Positions 6,493 through 12,843 of a stretch of DNA of 12,846 nt are shown piece by piece; position 1 is the first letter of the stretch; every line of letters starts with the position of its first letter. The position numbers and the translations under genes were made by a program. This DNA is from Fibrobacter sp. (GTDB lineage Bacteria > Fibrobacterota > Fibrobacteria > Fibrobacterales > Fibrobacteraceae): positions 1 to 12,846 of the forward strand of contig JAFWRL010000015.1 of NCBI GenBank assembly GCA_017520105.1, given 5' to 3'. The notes beneath the pieces were generated by a model that was given only the letters and a program-made list of their open reading frames with translations, was not told the DNA's origin and ran no database searches.

Positions 6493-6970
6493 CGGTGGAT
6501 GGCTAAAGACGCTTTTGCTGTTTGTTCTGGTGTTCGCTATACAATCGACTGCGGGCCAGTGGCTTCAGATATTGGGCGTAGGGCCCGATTTTGTGGTAAT
6601 CTTCGTTGTATCCGTGGCGCTTCGCTTCGGGGCCGCTACGGGCTGTTTATGGGGCTTTCTGGCGGGGTTTACGCAGGATGTCTATGCTCCGGTGGAGTGG
6701 CTTGGCGCCAATTCAATCGCGATGACCATCGTGGGGTTTGCCGTAGGGCAGCTCGAAGAGCATTTCCTCACTTTGTACGTGCCTGCCAAAATCGGGGTCC
6801 TCGCGCTTGCGTTCTTTGTGAACGACTTGTTCTATTTCCTCATTACGGGGCTTGAAAAGGATGTCGTGACGAACTTGTTCTTTACGAAAACGGTTCCGGA
6901 ATGCCTTTATACCTTGGTTATCGGAGGTATTTTATTCTACCTCTTCTCGGGGAAGAAGTCGAATGTATAA
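6485..6970 (+). CDS. mreD: Rod shape-determining protein MreD
   Basis: This 161-residue, almost wholly hydrophobic protein has five or six predicted membrane segments (about 8-26, 33-52, 54-67, 76-91, 101-121, 141-155). The typical MreD pattern PDFVVIFVVSVALRFG (34-49) is followed by GCLWGFLAGFTQDVYAP (53-69) and a LGAN segment (73-76). MreD is an inner-membrane partner of MreC in the rod complex and modulates MreC-PBP2 contact. ATG lies inside the end of mreC (8-base overlap ATGAGTAA), with AGGAG at 6472-6476. Its own end overlaps mrdA by 8 bases. Both overlaps point to translational coupling. The sequence is weakly conserved in this family, so position between mreC and mrdA adds weight. Confidence 0.94.
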   Translation: MSNGGWLKTLLLFVLVFAIQSTAGQWLQILGVGPDFVVIFVVSVALRFGAATGCLWGFLAGFTQDVYAPVEWLGANSIAMTIVGFAVGQLEEHFLTLYVPAKIGVLALAFFVNDLFYFLITGLEKDVVTNLFFTKTVPECLYTLVIGGILFYLFSGKKSNV

Positions 6971-8810
6971 CGATACGTCGGAAAATGAGGCTCGTATCCG
7001 CAGGAACTGGAATGTCCTGATTTTTCTGACCGGGGCGTTCATTCTTTTTCTGGTGATTCTGTTCAAGCTTTTTTCGTTGCAGTACATCCATTACGAAGAG
7101 AACTTCCAGCGCTCCGAGAATAACCGCTTGCGTCGAATAGAGCTGATTGCGGACCGCGGCTACATTTACGACCGGAACGGAAATGTGCTGGTGCGGAACC
7201 GCCCTTCGTACCAGATAGCCCTCCAGGCGCTCGAAATGCCCAAGAAAAAGGCCGATAGGGATTCCGTCTTCAGGAGACTCCTCGATATCCGGGATTCGAC
7301 GGGGACGCGCCTTTTTGATTCGCTTTCGCTCGATACGGCGTTCCAGAGGATTCGCTGGGTGAAGACTCGTCCGGTTCGCATTTTGGAAGATGCGACGATG
7401 GAACAGGTGGCGGTGATTGAAGAACATTCGACGGAACTGCCGGGTGTCTCCGTGATTATCGAATCCCGCCGAGAATACCCGTATGGGACGCTTGCTTCGC
7501 ACGTGCTGGGCTACACGAGCGAAATTTCGGAAGAACAGCTGAAACTCCCGGAGTACGCCACGTATTCGCAGGGGGACCGCATCGGGCAAAAGGGACTGGA
7601 ACAGGAATACGACAAGGAATTTCGCGGGACGAATGGACTCAAACTCGTCGAGGTCAATGCTTCGGGACGCGAAGTGCGTACGCTTTCGGATGTCGGAGCG
7701 TTGATAGAGCCCAAGCCCGGGCTTCATATGGTTTCGACGATTGATTTGAAATTGCAGAAGGTGGCCGAAGCAGCGATTCCCGATACGGCAAGGGGAGCCT
7801 TGGTTGCGATTGATCCCCGCAATGGTGAAATTTTGGCGATGGTTTCTTCGCCACGTCTGGACCCGAACATCTTTTCGCTGAAACGCCGCGAACGCAACAA
7901 GGGCTGGGCGCATGTGGCTCTTGATACGTTGCGTCCGCTCAACAACCGGGCGATTGCGGGCATTTACCCGCCGGCTTCCGTATTCAAGCTGGTGACGGCT
8001 GGTGCGGGCCTCGAAAACGGCATCATCTCGGAGACGAAGTATTACCCGAGATCCTGTATTGGTGGCTACCAGTACGGGGCCCGATTCCAGAAATGCTGGG
8101 GCGTGCATGGAAACTTGAATGTCGTTCATGCGTTGCGCCTTTCGTGCGACGTGTATTTTTACCAGGCGGGTCTTGAAATAGACATGGCCCGTATAAACGA
8201 ATTTGCGCGCCGTTTTGGCTACGGCGAAAAGCTGCTCGGCGTGGATATCCCGGGGGAGCGTGCCGGCTGGCTCCCGGATTCGGCGTCATTCAACCAGCGG
8301 AACAAGCGGTTGGGTTGGCGTTGGGCGCGCGGGCTTATCCTGAATCTTTCGATTGGGCAGGGACAGATGGTGACTCCATTGCAGCAAGCCGTCTTTGTCG
8401 GCTCGCTTGCGACGAATAAGGGAGTCTATCGCCCGCATTTTATGAAGGAACTGCGCGATGCCCAGGGCAACGTGGTGCGCCGATTTGAACCTGAAATCAT
8501 CCGTTCGGGGACGATGAAACCCGAGACACACCGCGTGTTGATGAATGCGATGGATTCCGTGGTGAACCATCCGGGCGGAACCGGAAAGAGGGGTGCCGTT
8601 CCCGGAATTCGCGTGGGCGGAAAGACCGGCTCGGGTGAATGGAAAAAGGGACAAAAAACACATGCCTGGTTTGCGTCGGTGGCGCCTCTCGATGACCCGC
8701 AAATTGCTGTTGCCGTGGTTTTGGAAGCGGCTGGCGGCGGCGGATCTATGGCGGCCCCTATTGCCCGCAAGGTCATGATGGCCTTCTTTGGGAAGGAGGA
8801 AGATAAATGA
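6963..8810 (+). CDS. mrdA: Penicillin-binding protein 2, rod-complex transpeptidase
   Basis: The 615-residue class B PBP has one membrane helix (about 18-38), a pedestal domain with the RGYIYDRNGNVL motif (65-76), and a C-terminal transpeptidase domain. Active-site motifs are SVFK (Ser339 nucleophile, Lys342), SCD (394-396, the SxD form common in PBP2), and KTG (554-556, followed by SGEW). It cross-links glycan made by RodA and is the target of mecillinam-type beta-lactams in the family. Cys365, Cys378, His382 and Cys395 are placed like the metal site described in some PBP2 proteins (see findings). The start overlaps mreD by 8 bases, and the end overlaps rodA by 4 (ATGA). The partner genes on both sides fix the assignment as the elongation rather than the division PBP. 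Confidence 0.97.
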   Translation: MYNDTSENEARIRRNWNVLIFLTGAFILFLVILFKLFSLQYIHYEENFQRSENNRLRRIELIADRGYIYDRNGNVLVRNRPSYQIALQALEMPKKKADRDSVFRRLLDIRDSTGTRLFDSLSLDTAFQRIRWVKTRPVRILEDATMEQVAVIEEHSTELPGVSVIIESRREYPYGTLASHVLGYTSEISEEQLKLPEYATYSQGDRIGQKGLEQEYDKEFRGTNGLKLVEVNASGREVRTLSDVGALIEPKPGLHMVSTIDLKLQKVAEAAIPDTARGALVAIDPRNGEILAMVSSPRLDPNIFSLKRRERNKGWAHVALDTLRPLNNRAIAGIYPPASVFKLVTAGAGLENGIISETKYYPRSCIGGYQYGARFQKCWGVHGNLNVVHALRLSCDVYFYQAGLEIDMARINEFARRFGYGEKLLGVDIPGERAGWLPDSASFNQRNKRLGWRWARGLILNLSIGQGQMVTPLQQAVFVGSLATNKGVYRPHFMKELRDAQGNVVRRFEPEIIRSGTMKPETHRVLMNAMDSVVNHPGGTGKRGAVPGIRVGGKTGSGEWKKGQKTHAWFASVAPLDDPQIAVAVVLEAAGGGGSMAAPIARKVMMAFFGKEEDK

Positions 8811-10054
8811 GTTCCGGGCGTTTTTTGGACAAGTCGCTAAAGTTTGACTGGTTCTTTATCGGGGTGACGATTGCTCTCATGACCTGTGGCGTTTCGCTTG
8901 TCTATTCGGCGACGGTTAACGAGGAAATCGTTGTTTACGATTCACTCTGGTTCAGGCAAATCATATACTTCGTGAGTGGAATCGCTATCGCGGTGGGACT
9001 TATTTTTGTAAAAATTGATTGGCTCAAGCGGGCGGCAGTCCCGTCTTACGTGATAGCGCTTGTCATGCTGGTGTTTGTGCTATTTTTCGCGGGGGATGTC
9101 AAGGGGGCTGGCCGGTGGATTGACTTGAAAATCATCAAGCTCCAGCCTTCGGAATTTGCCAAAATAGCTTATCTGATCATCATCTCGTATTGGCTTTCAA
9201 AACACCCTGTTAGTCTGTTTAAGCTCAAGAGCTTTGCCGTTCCTCTAGGGCTTTTTATTGTGCCTTTTGCGCTTGTGCTCAAGCAGCCGGATTTGAGTAC
9301 GGCTCTCGTGTTTACGGCGATTACTCTAGTCGGGTTCTTTTTCGCAGGACTCACATTTACGGACATGTTCCTGATTCTGAGTCCCGTACTTTCGGTATTG
9401 TTTTCGCATTCGCAGTCCATGGTGTTCCAGGTCTTATGGGGCGTGCTCATCTGTCTGGTCGTTCTGTCGGTTATCCGCAGGCATTTGTCCAAAAAACTTT
9501 CAGGTGTGATTATCGCGACGAACATCTTGGCGGGGTATGCAAGTACGATGGTCTGGAATATGCTGGCGCCGCACCAGCAAAAACGCGTGAACACGTTCCT
9601 CGATCCGATGAGTGACCCGCTGGGCGATGGCTACCAGGTGCTTCAGTCGCTGACGGCTATCGGAAGCGGCGGTGTTGGTGGCAAGGGCTTTGGCAACGGT
9701 TCCCAGACGAATCTTTCGTTCTTGCCCGAAGAACATACGGACTTTATCTTTAGCGTGCTTGGTGAACAGTTCGGCTTTGTCGGGTGTGCGACGGTTCTTG
9801 GCCTGTTTGCGCTTTTTCTGTGGCGCGCGTCTTCGATTTGCAAGACGAACGACGACCCGTTCGTGACGCTTTTGACAATGGGTGCATGTACGATTTTCCT
9901 GTTCCATATCACGGTGAATATCGCGATGACGATAGGGCTTATGCCGGTGACCGGACTCCCGCTGCCGTTCCTCTCGTATGGCGGTTCCTTTGCGCTTGTC
10001 TGCATGTTCCTCGTGGGGCTTCTGATGTGCTTACGTTATCAGGGAAGCAAGTAG
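8807..10054 (+). CDS. rodA: Peptidoglycan glycosyltransferase RodA (SEDS family)
   Basis: The 415-residue protein has about ten membrane segments and the SEDS hallmarks in order: GAGRWIDL with QPSEFAK (100-119), KQPDLSTAL (159-167), the large extracellular loop DPMSDPLGDGYQ (266-277), LPEEHTDFIFSVLGEQFGF (306-324), and GLPLPFLSYGGS (383-394). Asp270 in this loop corresponds, as far as I can align by eye, to the essential Asp of SEDS enzymes. RodA polymerises lipid II into glycan strands with PBP2. ATG overlaps the mrdA stop (ATGA), and GGAAGGAGG just upstream gives a strong ribosome site. It is the last gene of the operon; no convincing terminator follows, only a repeat-rich spacer. RodA rather than FtsW is indicated by the mre/mrdA context. 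Confidence 0.97.
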   Translation: MSSGRFLDKSLKFDWFFIGVTIALMTCGVSLVYSATVNEEIVVYDSLWFRQIIYFVSGIAIAVGLIFVKIDWLKRAAVPSYVIALVMLVFVLFFAGDVKGAGRWIDLKIIKLQPSEFAKIAYLIIISYWLSKHPVSLFKLKSFAVPLGLFIVPFALVLKQPDLSTALVFTAITLVGFFFAGLTFTDMFLILSPVLSVLFSHSQSMVFQVLWGVLICLVVLSVIRRHLSKKLSGVIIATNILAGYASTMVWNMLAPHQQKRVNTFLDPMSDPLGDGYQVLQSLTAIGSGGVGGKGFGNGSQTNLSFLPEEHTDFIFSVLGEQFGFVGCATVLGLFALFLWRASSICKTNDDPFVTLLTMGACTIFLFHITVNIAMTIGLMPVTGLPLPFLSYGGSFALVCMFLVGLLMCLRYQGSK

Positions 10055-10386
10055 GTTTCAGACGAAAAAGCGCCGCTACGCGGTTATAGACGAAAAATCC
10101 AGTGACGTTATCCTCGCTCTGTCACCCCGTGCTCCGTCACGGGGTCAGTTGTTTAAACAGAACAACCGATGCCGGCATCCTTCGACTACGCTCAGAACAG
10201 GCTCCGACCGGCATGACAGCAATCGCATTGTCACCCCGGCCTTGGCTCAGTGACCCCGGTTTTGAGCAAGTTCAAAACTCTTCGGCTCAGTAATAATTTT
10301 CAAAAAATTTACAGTCCAAATGCCTGAAAAAAGCGTGTTATAAAGAAGGGGCGTGTTTTGCGTCTCCGTTATAACAGGAGGCTTGA
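10055..10386. repeat. Repeat-rich 332-base spacer between rodA and comF
   Basis: No gene is supported here. AGACGAAAAA occurs at 10060-10069 and 10088-10097. The 10-mer TGTCACCCCG occurs at 10120-10129 and 10229-10238. Inverted repeats are ACCCCGTG/CACGGGGT (10124-10145), GTTGTT/AACAAC (10148-10166), the palindrome GATGCCGGCATC (10168-10179), an imperfect CCGGCATGACA/TGTCACCCCGG pair (10208-10239), and GTTTTGA/TCAAAAC (10259-10278). The segment around 10181-10196 (TTCGACTACGCTCAGA) looks like a dispersed intergenic repeat that I recall from several genomes. GGCTCAGT occurs at about 10244 and 10285. None of the hairpins has a good T tail, so termination of the mre operon here is not shown. Confidence 0.75.
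10336..10344 (+). promoter_or_regulatory. Possible extended -10 promoter of comF
   Basis: TG at 10336-10337, one base, then TATAAA at 10339-10344 fits an extended -10 element. No good -35 sits 17 bases upstream (TTTACA at 10308 is too far). Transcription would start near 10351, leaving a leader of about 36 bases. Confidence 0.4.
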
Positions 10387-11121
10387 ATGGACGTTTTGCG
10401 GACCGTTGCAAATTTTGTTTTTGGGATGGAGTGCTTGGGGTGCGGGACTTCGTCGGAGCGGTTGGACCCGTGGCTTTGTCCTGCCTGTGCGGCGGAACTT
10501 GCGCGGGAATCGTGTTCACCAAAATTCCCGAATGAAGATGCGTTTTGCCTATTCCCGATGCGGCCCTTGACTAGGCGCCTTGTTCATGCGCTCAAGTATC
10601 GCAACATTCCGGGGCTTGCGTCGTACATGGTGCGCCGTTCTTCGGTTGTTAAAAATGGGCTTGTGGGGCAGGAACTCACGATGCTTGCGCAGCCGCTTTA
10701 TTTTGTGCCGGTCCCGCTCCATCATGCGAGGTATCGCGAACGGGGGTACAATCAGGCGGAGCTTTTGGCGGCGGCGCTTGCGACTGCAACTGGCGGTAAG
10801 GTTTGTCGCTGGCTCAAGCGCAAGTCGTTCATTGTTTCGCAGACGAAACTTTCGAAGGAAGAGCGCGAACTGAATGTGGCGGGGGCGTTTGAGGCTGCGC
10901 GGTTGCGGAAGTGCCCGGAGCGGGGAAGTGTAGTCGTGGTCGATGACGTGTTTACGACGGGGGCGACGACTTCGGCGTGTCTGGCTGCGTTTGGAGACGA
11001 TTTTGCGCTCCCGCTCAAGGTCTGCACGCTGCTTTACGACGAACCTTCGACGGCGGTTGCGGACTTTGCTGCGGACATCCGTGCGGACTGGGATGTGTTT
11101 AGACGAAAGACGAGAGACTAG
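10387..11121 (+). CDS. comF: ComF-family phosphoribosyltransferase-like protein
   Basis: The 244-residue protein fits the ComF/GntX family. An N-terminal Cys cluster (Cys17, Cys20, Cys31, Cys34, with Cys43 and Cys54 further on) probably binds zinc. It is followed by RRLVHALKYRN (63-73), the family motif VPVPLHHARYRERGYNQAELL (107-127), and the PRPP-binding loop VVVVDDVFTTGAT (182-194) with two Asp and TTGAT. In transformable bacteria ComF helps single-stranded DNA uptake or processing; elsewhere its job is less clear. AGGAGG at 10376-10381 lies 5 bases before ATG and fixes the start. The last codons (RRKTRD) and the stop lie in a 7-base tandem repeat, so the C-terminus may have been altered by repeat insertion. 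It is convergent with tRNA-Ser. Confidence 0.92.
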   Translation: MDVLRTVANFVFGMECLGCGTSSERLDPWLCPACAAELARESCSPKFPNEDAFCLFPMRPLTRRLVHALKYRNIPGLASYMVRRSSVVKNGLVGQELTMLAQPLYFVPVPLHHARYRERGYNQAELLAAALATATGGKVCRWLKRKSFIVSQTKLSKEERELNVAGAFEAARLRKCPERGSVVVVDDVFTTGATTSACLAAFGDDFALPLKVCTLLYDEPSTAVADFAADIRADWDVFRRKTRD

Positions 11122-11130
11122 AGACGAGAG
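11101..11130. repeat. AGACGAR heptamer tandem repeat covering the comF stop
   Basis: Four units of 7 bases run in register: AGACGAA (11101-11107), AGACGAG (11108-11114), AGACTAG (11115-11121), AGACGAG (11122-11128), then AG. The comF stop codon TAG is the last three bases of the third unit, made by one G-to-T change. Confidence 0.9.
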
Positions 11131-11146
11131 GTTCCTGCGGAACTGT

Positions 11147-11170
11147 AGTAGGCAGTAGGCGGTAAACAGT
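11147..11170. repeat. AGTAGGC heptamer repeat
   Basis: AGTAGGC (11147-11153) and AGTAGGC (11154-11160) are followed by the related GGTAAAC (11161-11167) and AGT. The period is 7 bases, the same as the AGACGAR repeat just before it and the AGTAACT repeats at 4024-4143. Confidence 0.75.
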
Positions 11171-11194
11171 GGGTTGGATACTTTGCGAGAATTG

Positions 11195-11221
11195 AAAAAA
11201 GCTCCCCGAAGGGAGCCTTTT
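11195..11221 (-). terminator. Intrinsic terminator of tRNA-Ser
   Basis: GCTCCC (11201-11206) pairs with GGGAGC (11211-11216) around CGAA (TTCG on the - strand). On the - strand six T follow the stem directly, placing a good terminator just after the tRNA. On the + strand the T run is shorter and offset by one C, but it may also stop comF transcripts. Confidence 0.85.
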
Positions 11222-11222
11222 A

Positions 11223-11303
11223 CGGAGGAAGAGGGACTCGAACCCCCAAGCCTTACGGCGGCGGTTTTCAAGACCGCTGACTTACCAATTAGCCTATTCC
11301 TCC
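11223..11303 (-). tRNA. tRNA-Ser (anticodon UGA)
   Basis: Read on the - strand, the acceptor arms GGAGGAA and TTCCTCC pair fully. The D arm is short (GGC/GTC). The anticodon stem GCGGT/ACCGC encloses loop CTTGAAA, with anticodon TGA at 11268-11270. A variable arm GCC-GTAA-GGC gives the type II shape of tRNA-Ser, and the T arm GGGGG-TTCGAGT-CCCTC pairs with one G-U. Discriminator base 73 is G, as expected for Ser. The CCA end is not encoded. It should read UCA and other UCN codons by wobble. A promoter lies upstream and a terminator downstream on the same strand, so it is a single-gene unit. Confidence 0.95.
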
Positions 11304-11317
11304 AATGGGTGCGCCAA

Positions 11318-11347
11318 AGAATAGAAAAATTTGTGAGTTATCGTCAA
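11318..11347 (-). promoter_or_regulatory. Promoter of tRNA-Ser
   Basis: On the - strand TTGACG (11347-11342) is followed after 18 bases by TATTCT (11323-11318), then a GC-leaning stretch GGCGCACCC. Transcription would start near 11311, about 8 bases before the tRNA. The match to sigma-70 is good in the -35 and moderate in the -10. Confidence 0.7.
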
Positions 11348-11354
11348 TAATACG

Positions 11355-11382
11355 TTGCATTTTAAGCAAGATTAACTATTTT
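11355..11382 (+). promoter_or_regulatory. Possible promoter of the HD-GYP gene
   Basis: TTGCAT (11355-11360) and TATTTT (11377-11382) are 16 bases apart. Transcription would start near 11389, almost on the ATG at 11392. This promoter would stand back to back with the tRNA-Ser promoter. Confidence 0.4.
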
Positions 11383-11391
11383 TTACACACG

Positions 11392-12588
11392 ATGAGGATT
11401 CAAGACGAATATACCGATCTCGGGGACAGCAAGGTCGCTGCCCTCCTGTTCGAGTATATGCCCAAGATTGCCGCAGAGCATAGGACGGACAGTCTCTTGG
11501 TGCTCATGGCGGATTTGGGACGCCAAATTGTCCAGGCGGACCGCTGCTCTCTTTGGCTGATTGATGAGGAGCGAAACGAACTGTGGACCAAGGTCGCGCA
11601 TGGCGTAGATGAATTACGCATTCCGCTTTCGGCTGGCTTTGTCGGGTATTCCTTGAAAACGGGCGAACCTCTCTTGATTGACGACGCTTACCGCGATTCC
11701 AGGTTCGACCGCCGTAGCGATTTGAAAAACCACTACCATACGACATCGGTGATGACGATGCCCTTGGAAAGTGACGGGCGCGTCATGGGCGTGTTCCAGG
11801 CCATCAACAAAGTTGGCGAAAACGTTTTCTTTTCCAAGAAAGATTTGGAACGCCTTAAACTGATTTCGGTTTATTCTGCAAAAACGATAGAATCGGCTTT
11901 GCGTGCGGAAACTTTGGAACGCTATGCGAAGGAGCTGGAGCACAAGGCCGAAGAATTGAAGTCCGCGCACATGGAACTCATCCGCATTTTGGGTGAGGTT
12001 TCTGAATTCCGCAGCCAGGAGGTCGGGGACCATATTCATCGCGTTGCTGAAATTTCATTGAAATTGGCCCGCTATTTTGGTCTTTCCGAGAGTCAGCAGG
12101 AACTGATTTATTACGCCTCCCTGTTGCACGATCTTGGGAAGGTCGGTATTTCGGACATGGTGCTGAAAAAGGCGGGGCGCCTCACTCCGGAAGAGTTCAG
12201 CCAAATGAAGAGCCATTCCGCTATTGGCCGGACCTTGCTCCGCGATTCGAAGACGGAGCTGCTCTGCATGGCAGCCGATATTGCTGGCGCCCACCATGAA
12301 CGCTGGGACGGGACGGGCTATCCGGATGGGGTCAAGGGCGAACAGATTCCGCGGGCGGCGCGCATTTGCTCTGTGACGGATGTCCTGGATGCTCTTTCGA
12401 GCCCTCGTTGCTACAAGCCTGCCTGGTCCGAAGAACGCGTGAAAGAAGAAATGCTGAGGTCCAGGGGAACATATTTCCAGCCGGAGCTGATAGACATCTT
12501 GATGGACCACTGGGACGAGTTCTATTCTTGCTATAAGCCCGATGGCGAATTCGTCAAAAAAGGGCTTTTGCCTCCCGTGAAAGCGTAG
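11392..12588 (+). CDS. GAF domain plus HD-GYP domain protein, predicted c-di-GMP phosphodiesterase
   Basis: From ATG 11392 the protein has 398 residues. A longer frame opens at 11305, but its extra 29 residues overlap the tRNA promoter and look non-coding. Residues about 31-175 form a GAF sensor domain (for example DRCSLWLIDEE, AGFVGYSLKTGEPLLIDDAY, MGVFQAINK). A helix or coiled coil (about 170-200) leads to an HD-GYP domain at about 200-380. Its metal and catalytic residues are all seen: His214, His246-Asp247 in LLHDLGKVG, His275, His301-His302, Asp330, and the GYP triad 309-311 in WDGTGYPDG. Such domains hydrolyse c-di-GMP or related cyclic dinucleotides. No membrane segment is present, so it is cytosolic; the GAF ligand is unknown. 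No Shine-Dalgarno is evident. A strong terminator follows. Confidence 0.93.
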   Translation: MRIQDEYTDLGDSKVAALLFEYMPKIAAEHRTDSLLVLMADLGRQIVQADRCSLWLIDEERNELWTKVAHGVDELRIPLSAGFVGYSLKTGEPLLIDDAYRDSRFDRRSDLKNHYHTTSVMTMPLESDGRVMGVFQAINKVGENVFFSKKDLERLKLISVYSAKTIESALRAETLERYAKELEHKAEELKSAHMELIRILGEVSEFRSQEVGDHIHRVAEISLKLARYFGLSESQQELIYYASLLHDLGKVGISDMVLKKAGRLTPEEFSQMKSHSAIGRTLLRDSKTELLCMAADIAGAHHERWDGTGYPDGVKGEQIPRAARICSVTDVLDALSSPRCYKPAWSEERVKEEMLRSRGTYFQPELIDILMDHWDEFYSCYKPDGEFVKKGLLPPVKA

Positions 12589-12603
12589 TCGGTAGAACTT
12601 AGG

Positions 12604-12640
12604 AATTCTGATGTGAGCCATGTCACGTCAGAATTTTTTT
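12604..12640 (+). terminator. Intrinsic terminator of the HD-GYP gene
   Basis: Arms 12604-12616 and 12623-12635 form a 13-base stem with one T-G wobble (AATTCTGA pairs with TCAGAATT at its base) and loop GCCATG. Seven T in a row at 12634-12640 follow. It begins 15 bases after the stop codon. Confidence 0.92.
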
Positions 12641-12695
12641 CCATTTATGTTGGCCTTTGGGGGGGGCGGAATGGTAAAAAATGCCGAAAATAAAG

Positions 12696-12725
12696 AAAAA
12701 ACCTCGATTTTCATCGAGGTTTTTT
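12696..12725 (-). terminator. Intrinsic terminator of the GCA tRNA
   Basis: AAAAAACCTCGAT (12696-12708) and ATCGAGGTTTTTT (12713-12725) pair perfectly around a four-base loop. It is symmetrical and could work on both strands, but it lies directly downstream of the - strand tRNA. Confidence 0.88.
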
Positions 12726-12727
12726 CG

Positions 12728-12800
12728 TGGTTACGATTGGAATTGAACCAACGACACGCGGATTTGCAGTCCACTGCTCTACCAACTGAGCTACAGAACC
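12728..12800 (-). tRNA. tRNA with GCA anticodon (Cys by anticodon), atypical body
   Basis: On the - strand a full cloverleaf is present: acceptor GGTTCTG/CGTAACC, D arm GCTC-AGTTGGTA-GAGC, anticodon stem GTGGA/TCCGC with loop CTGCAAA (anticodon GCA at 12767-12765), variable loop GTGTC, and T arm GTTGG-TTCAATT-CCAAT. The acceptor stem has a C5-U68 mismatch next to a U-G pair. Discriminator base 73 is A, whereas bacterial tRNA-Cys normally has U73. CCA is not encoded. Promoter and terminator are both in place, so it is probably expressed. The body resembles tRNA-Phe as I recall it. Cys is the natural call, but charging by cysteinyl-tRNA synthetase is not assured. Confidence 0.85.
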
Positions 12801-12814
12801 ATTTTGGGCGCCCC

Positions 12815-12843
12815 AGTGTAGATTAATTTTTGATCAGTGTCAA
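12815..12843 (-). promoter_or_regulatory. Promoter of the GCA tRNA
   Basis: On the - strand a perfect -35 TTGACA (12843-12838), a 17-base spacer and TACACT (12820-12815) form a strong sigma-70 promoter. It is followed by a GC-rich discriminator, GGGGCGCCC, of the kind seen at stringently controlled stable-RNA promoters. The start would be near 12808, about 8 bases before the tRNA. Confidence 0.85.

Noticed and set aside
10102..10293. 63-codon + strand open frame after rodA
   Set aside because: It is made of inverted repeats, has no ribosome site, and its protein has no domain-like pattern.
11305..11391. Upstream extension of the HD-GYP protein
   Set aside because: It overlaps the tRNA-Ser promoter, has no ribosome site, and adds residues that look non-coding before the natural N-terminus.
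12659..12666. Run of eight G as a phase-variation tract
   Set aside because: It lies between two terminators, in no gene or promoter that I can see, so no switching effect can be argued.
12620..12826. 68-codon + strand open frame at the end of the window
   Set aside because: It runs through two terminators and the antisense of a tRNA.
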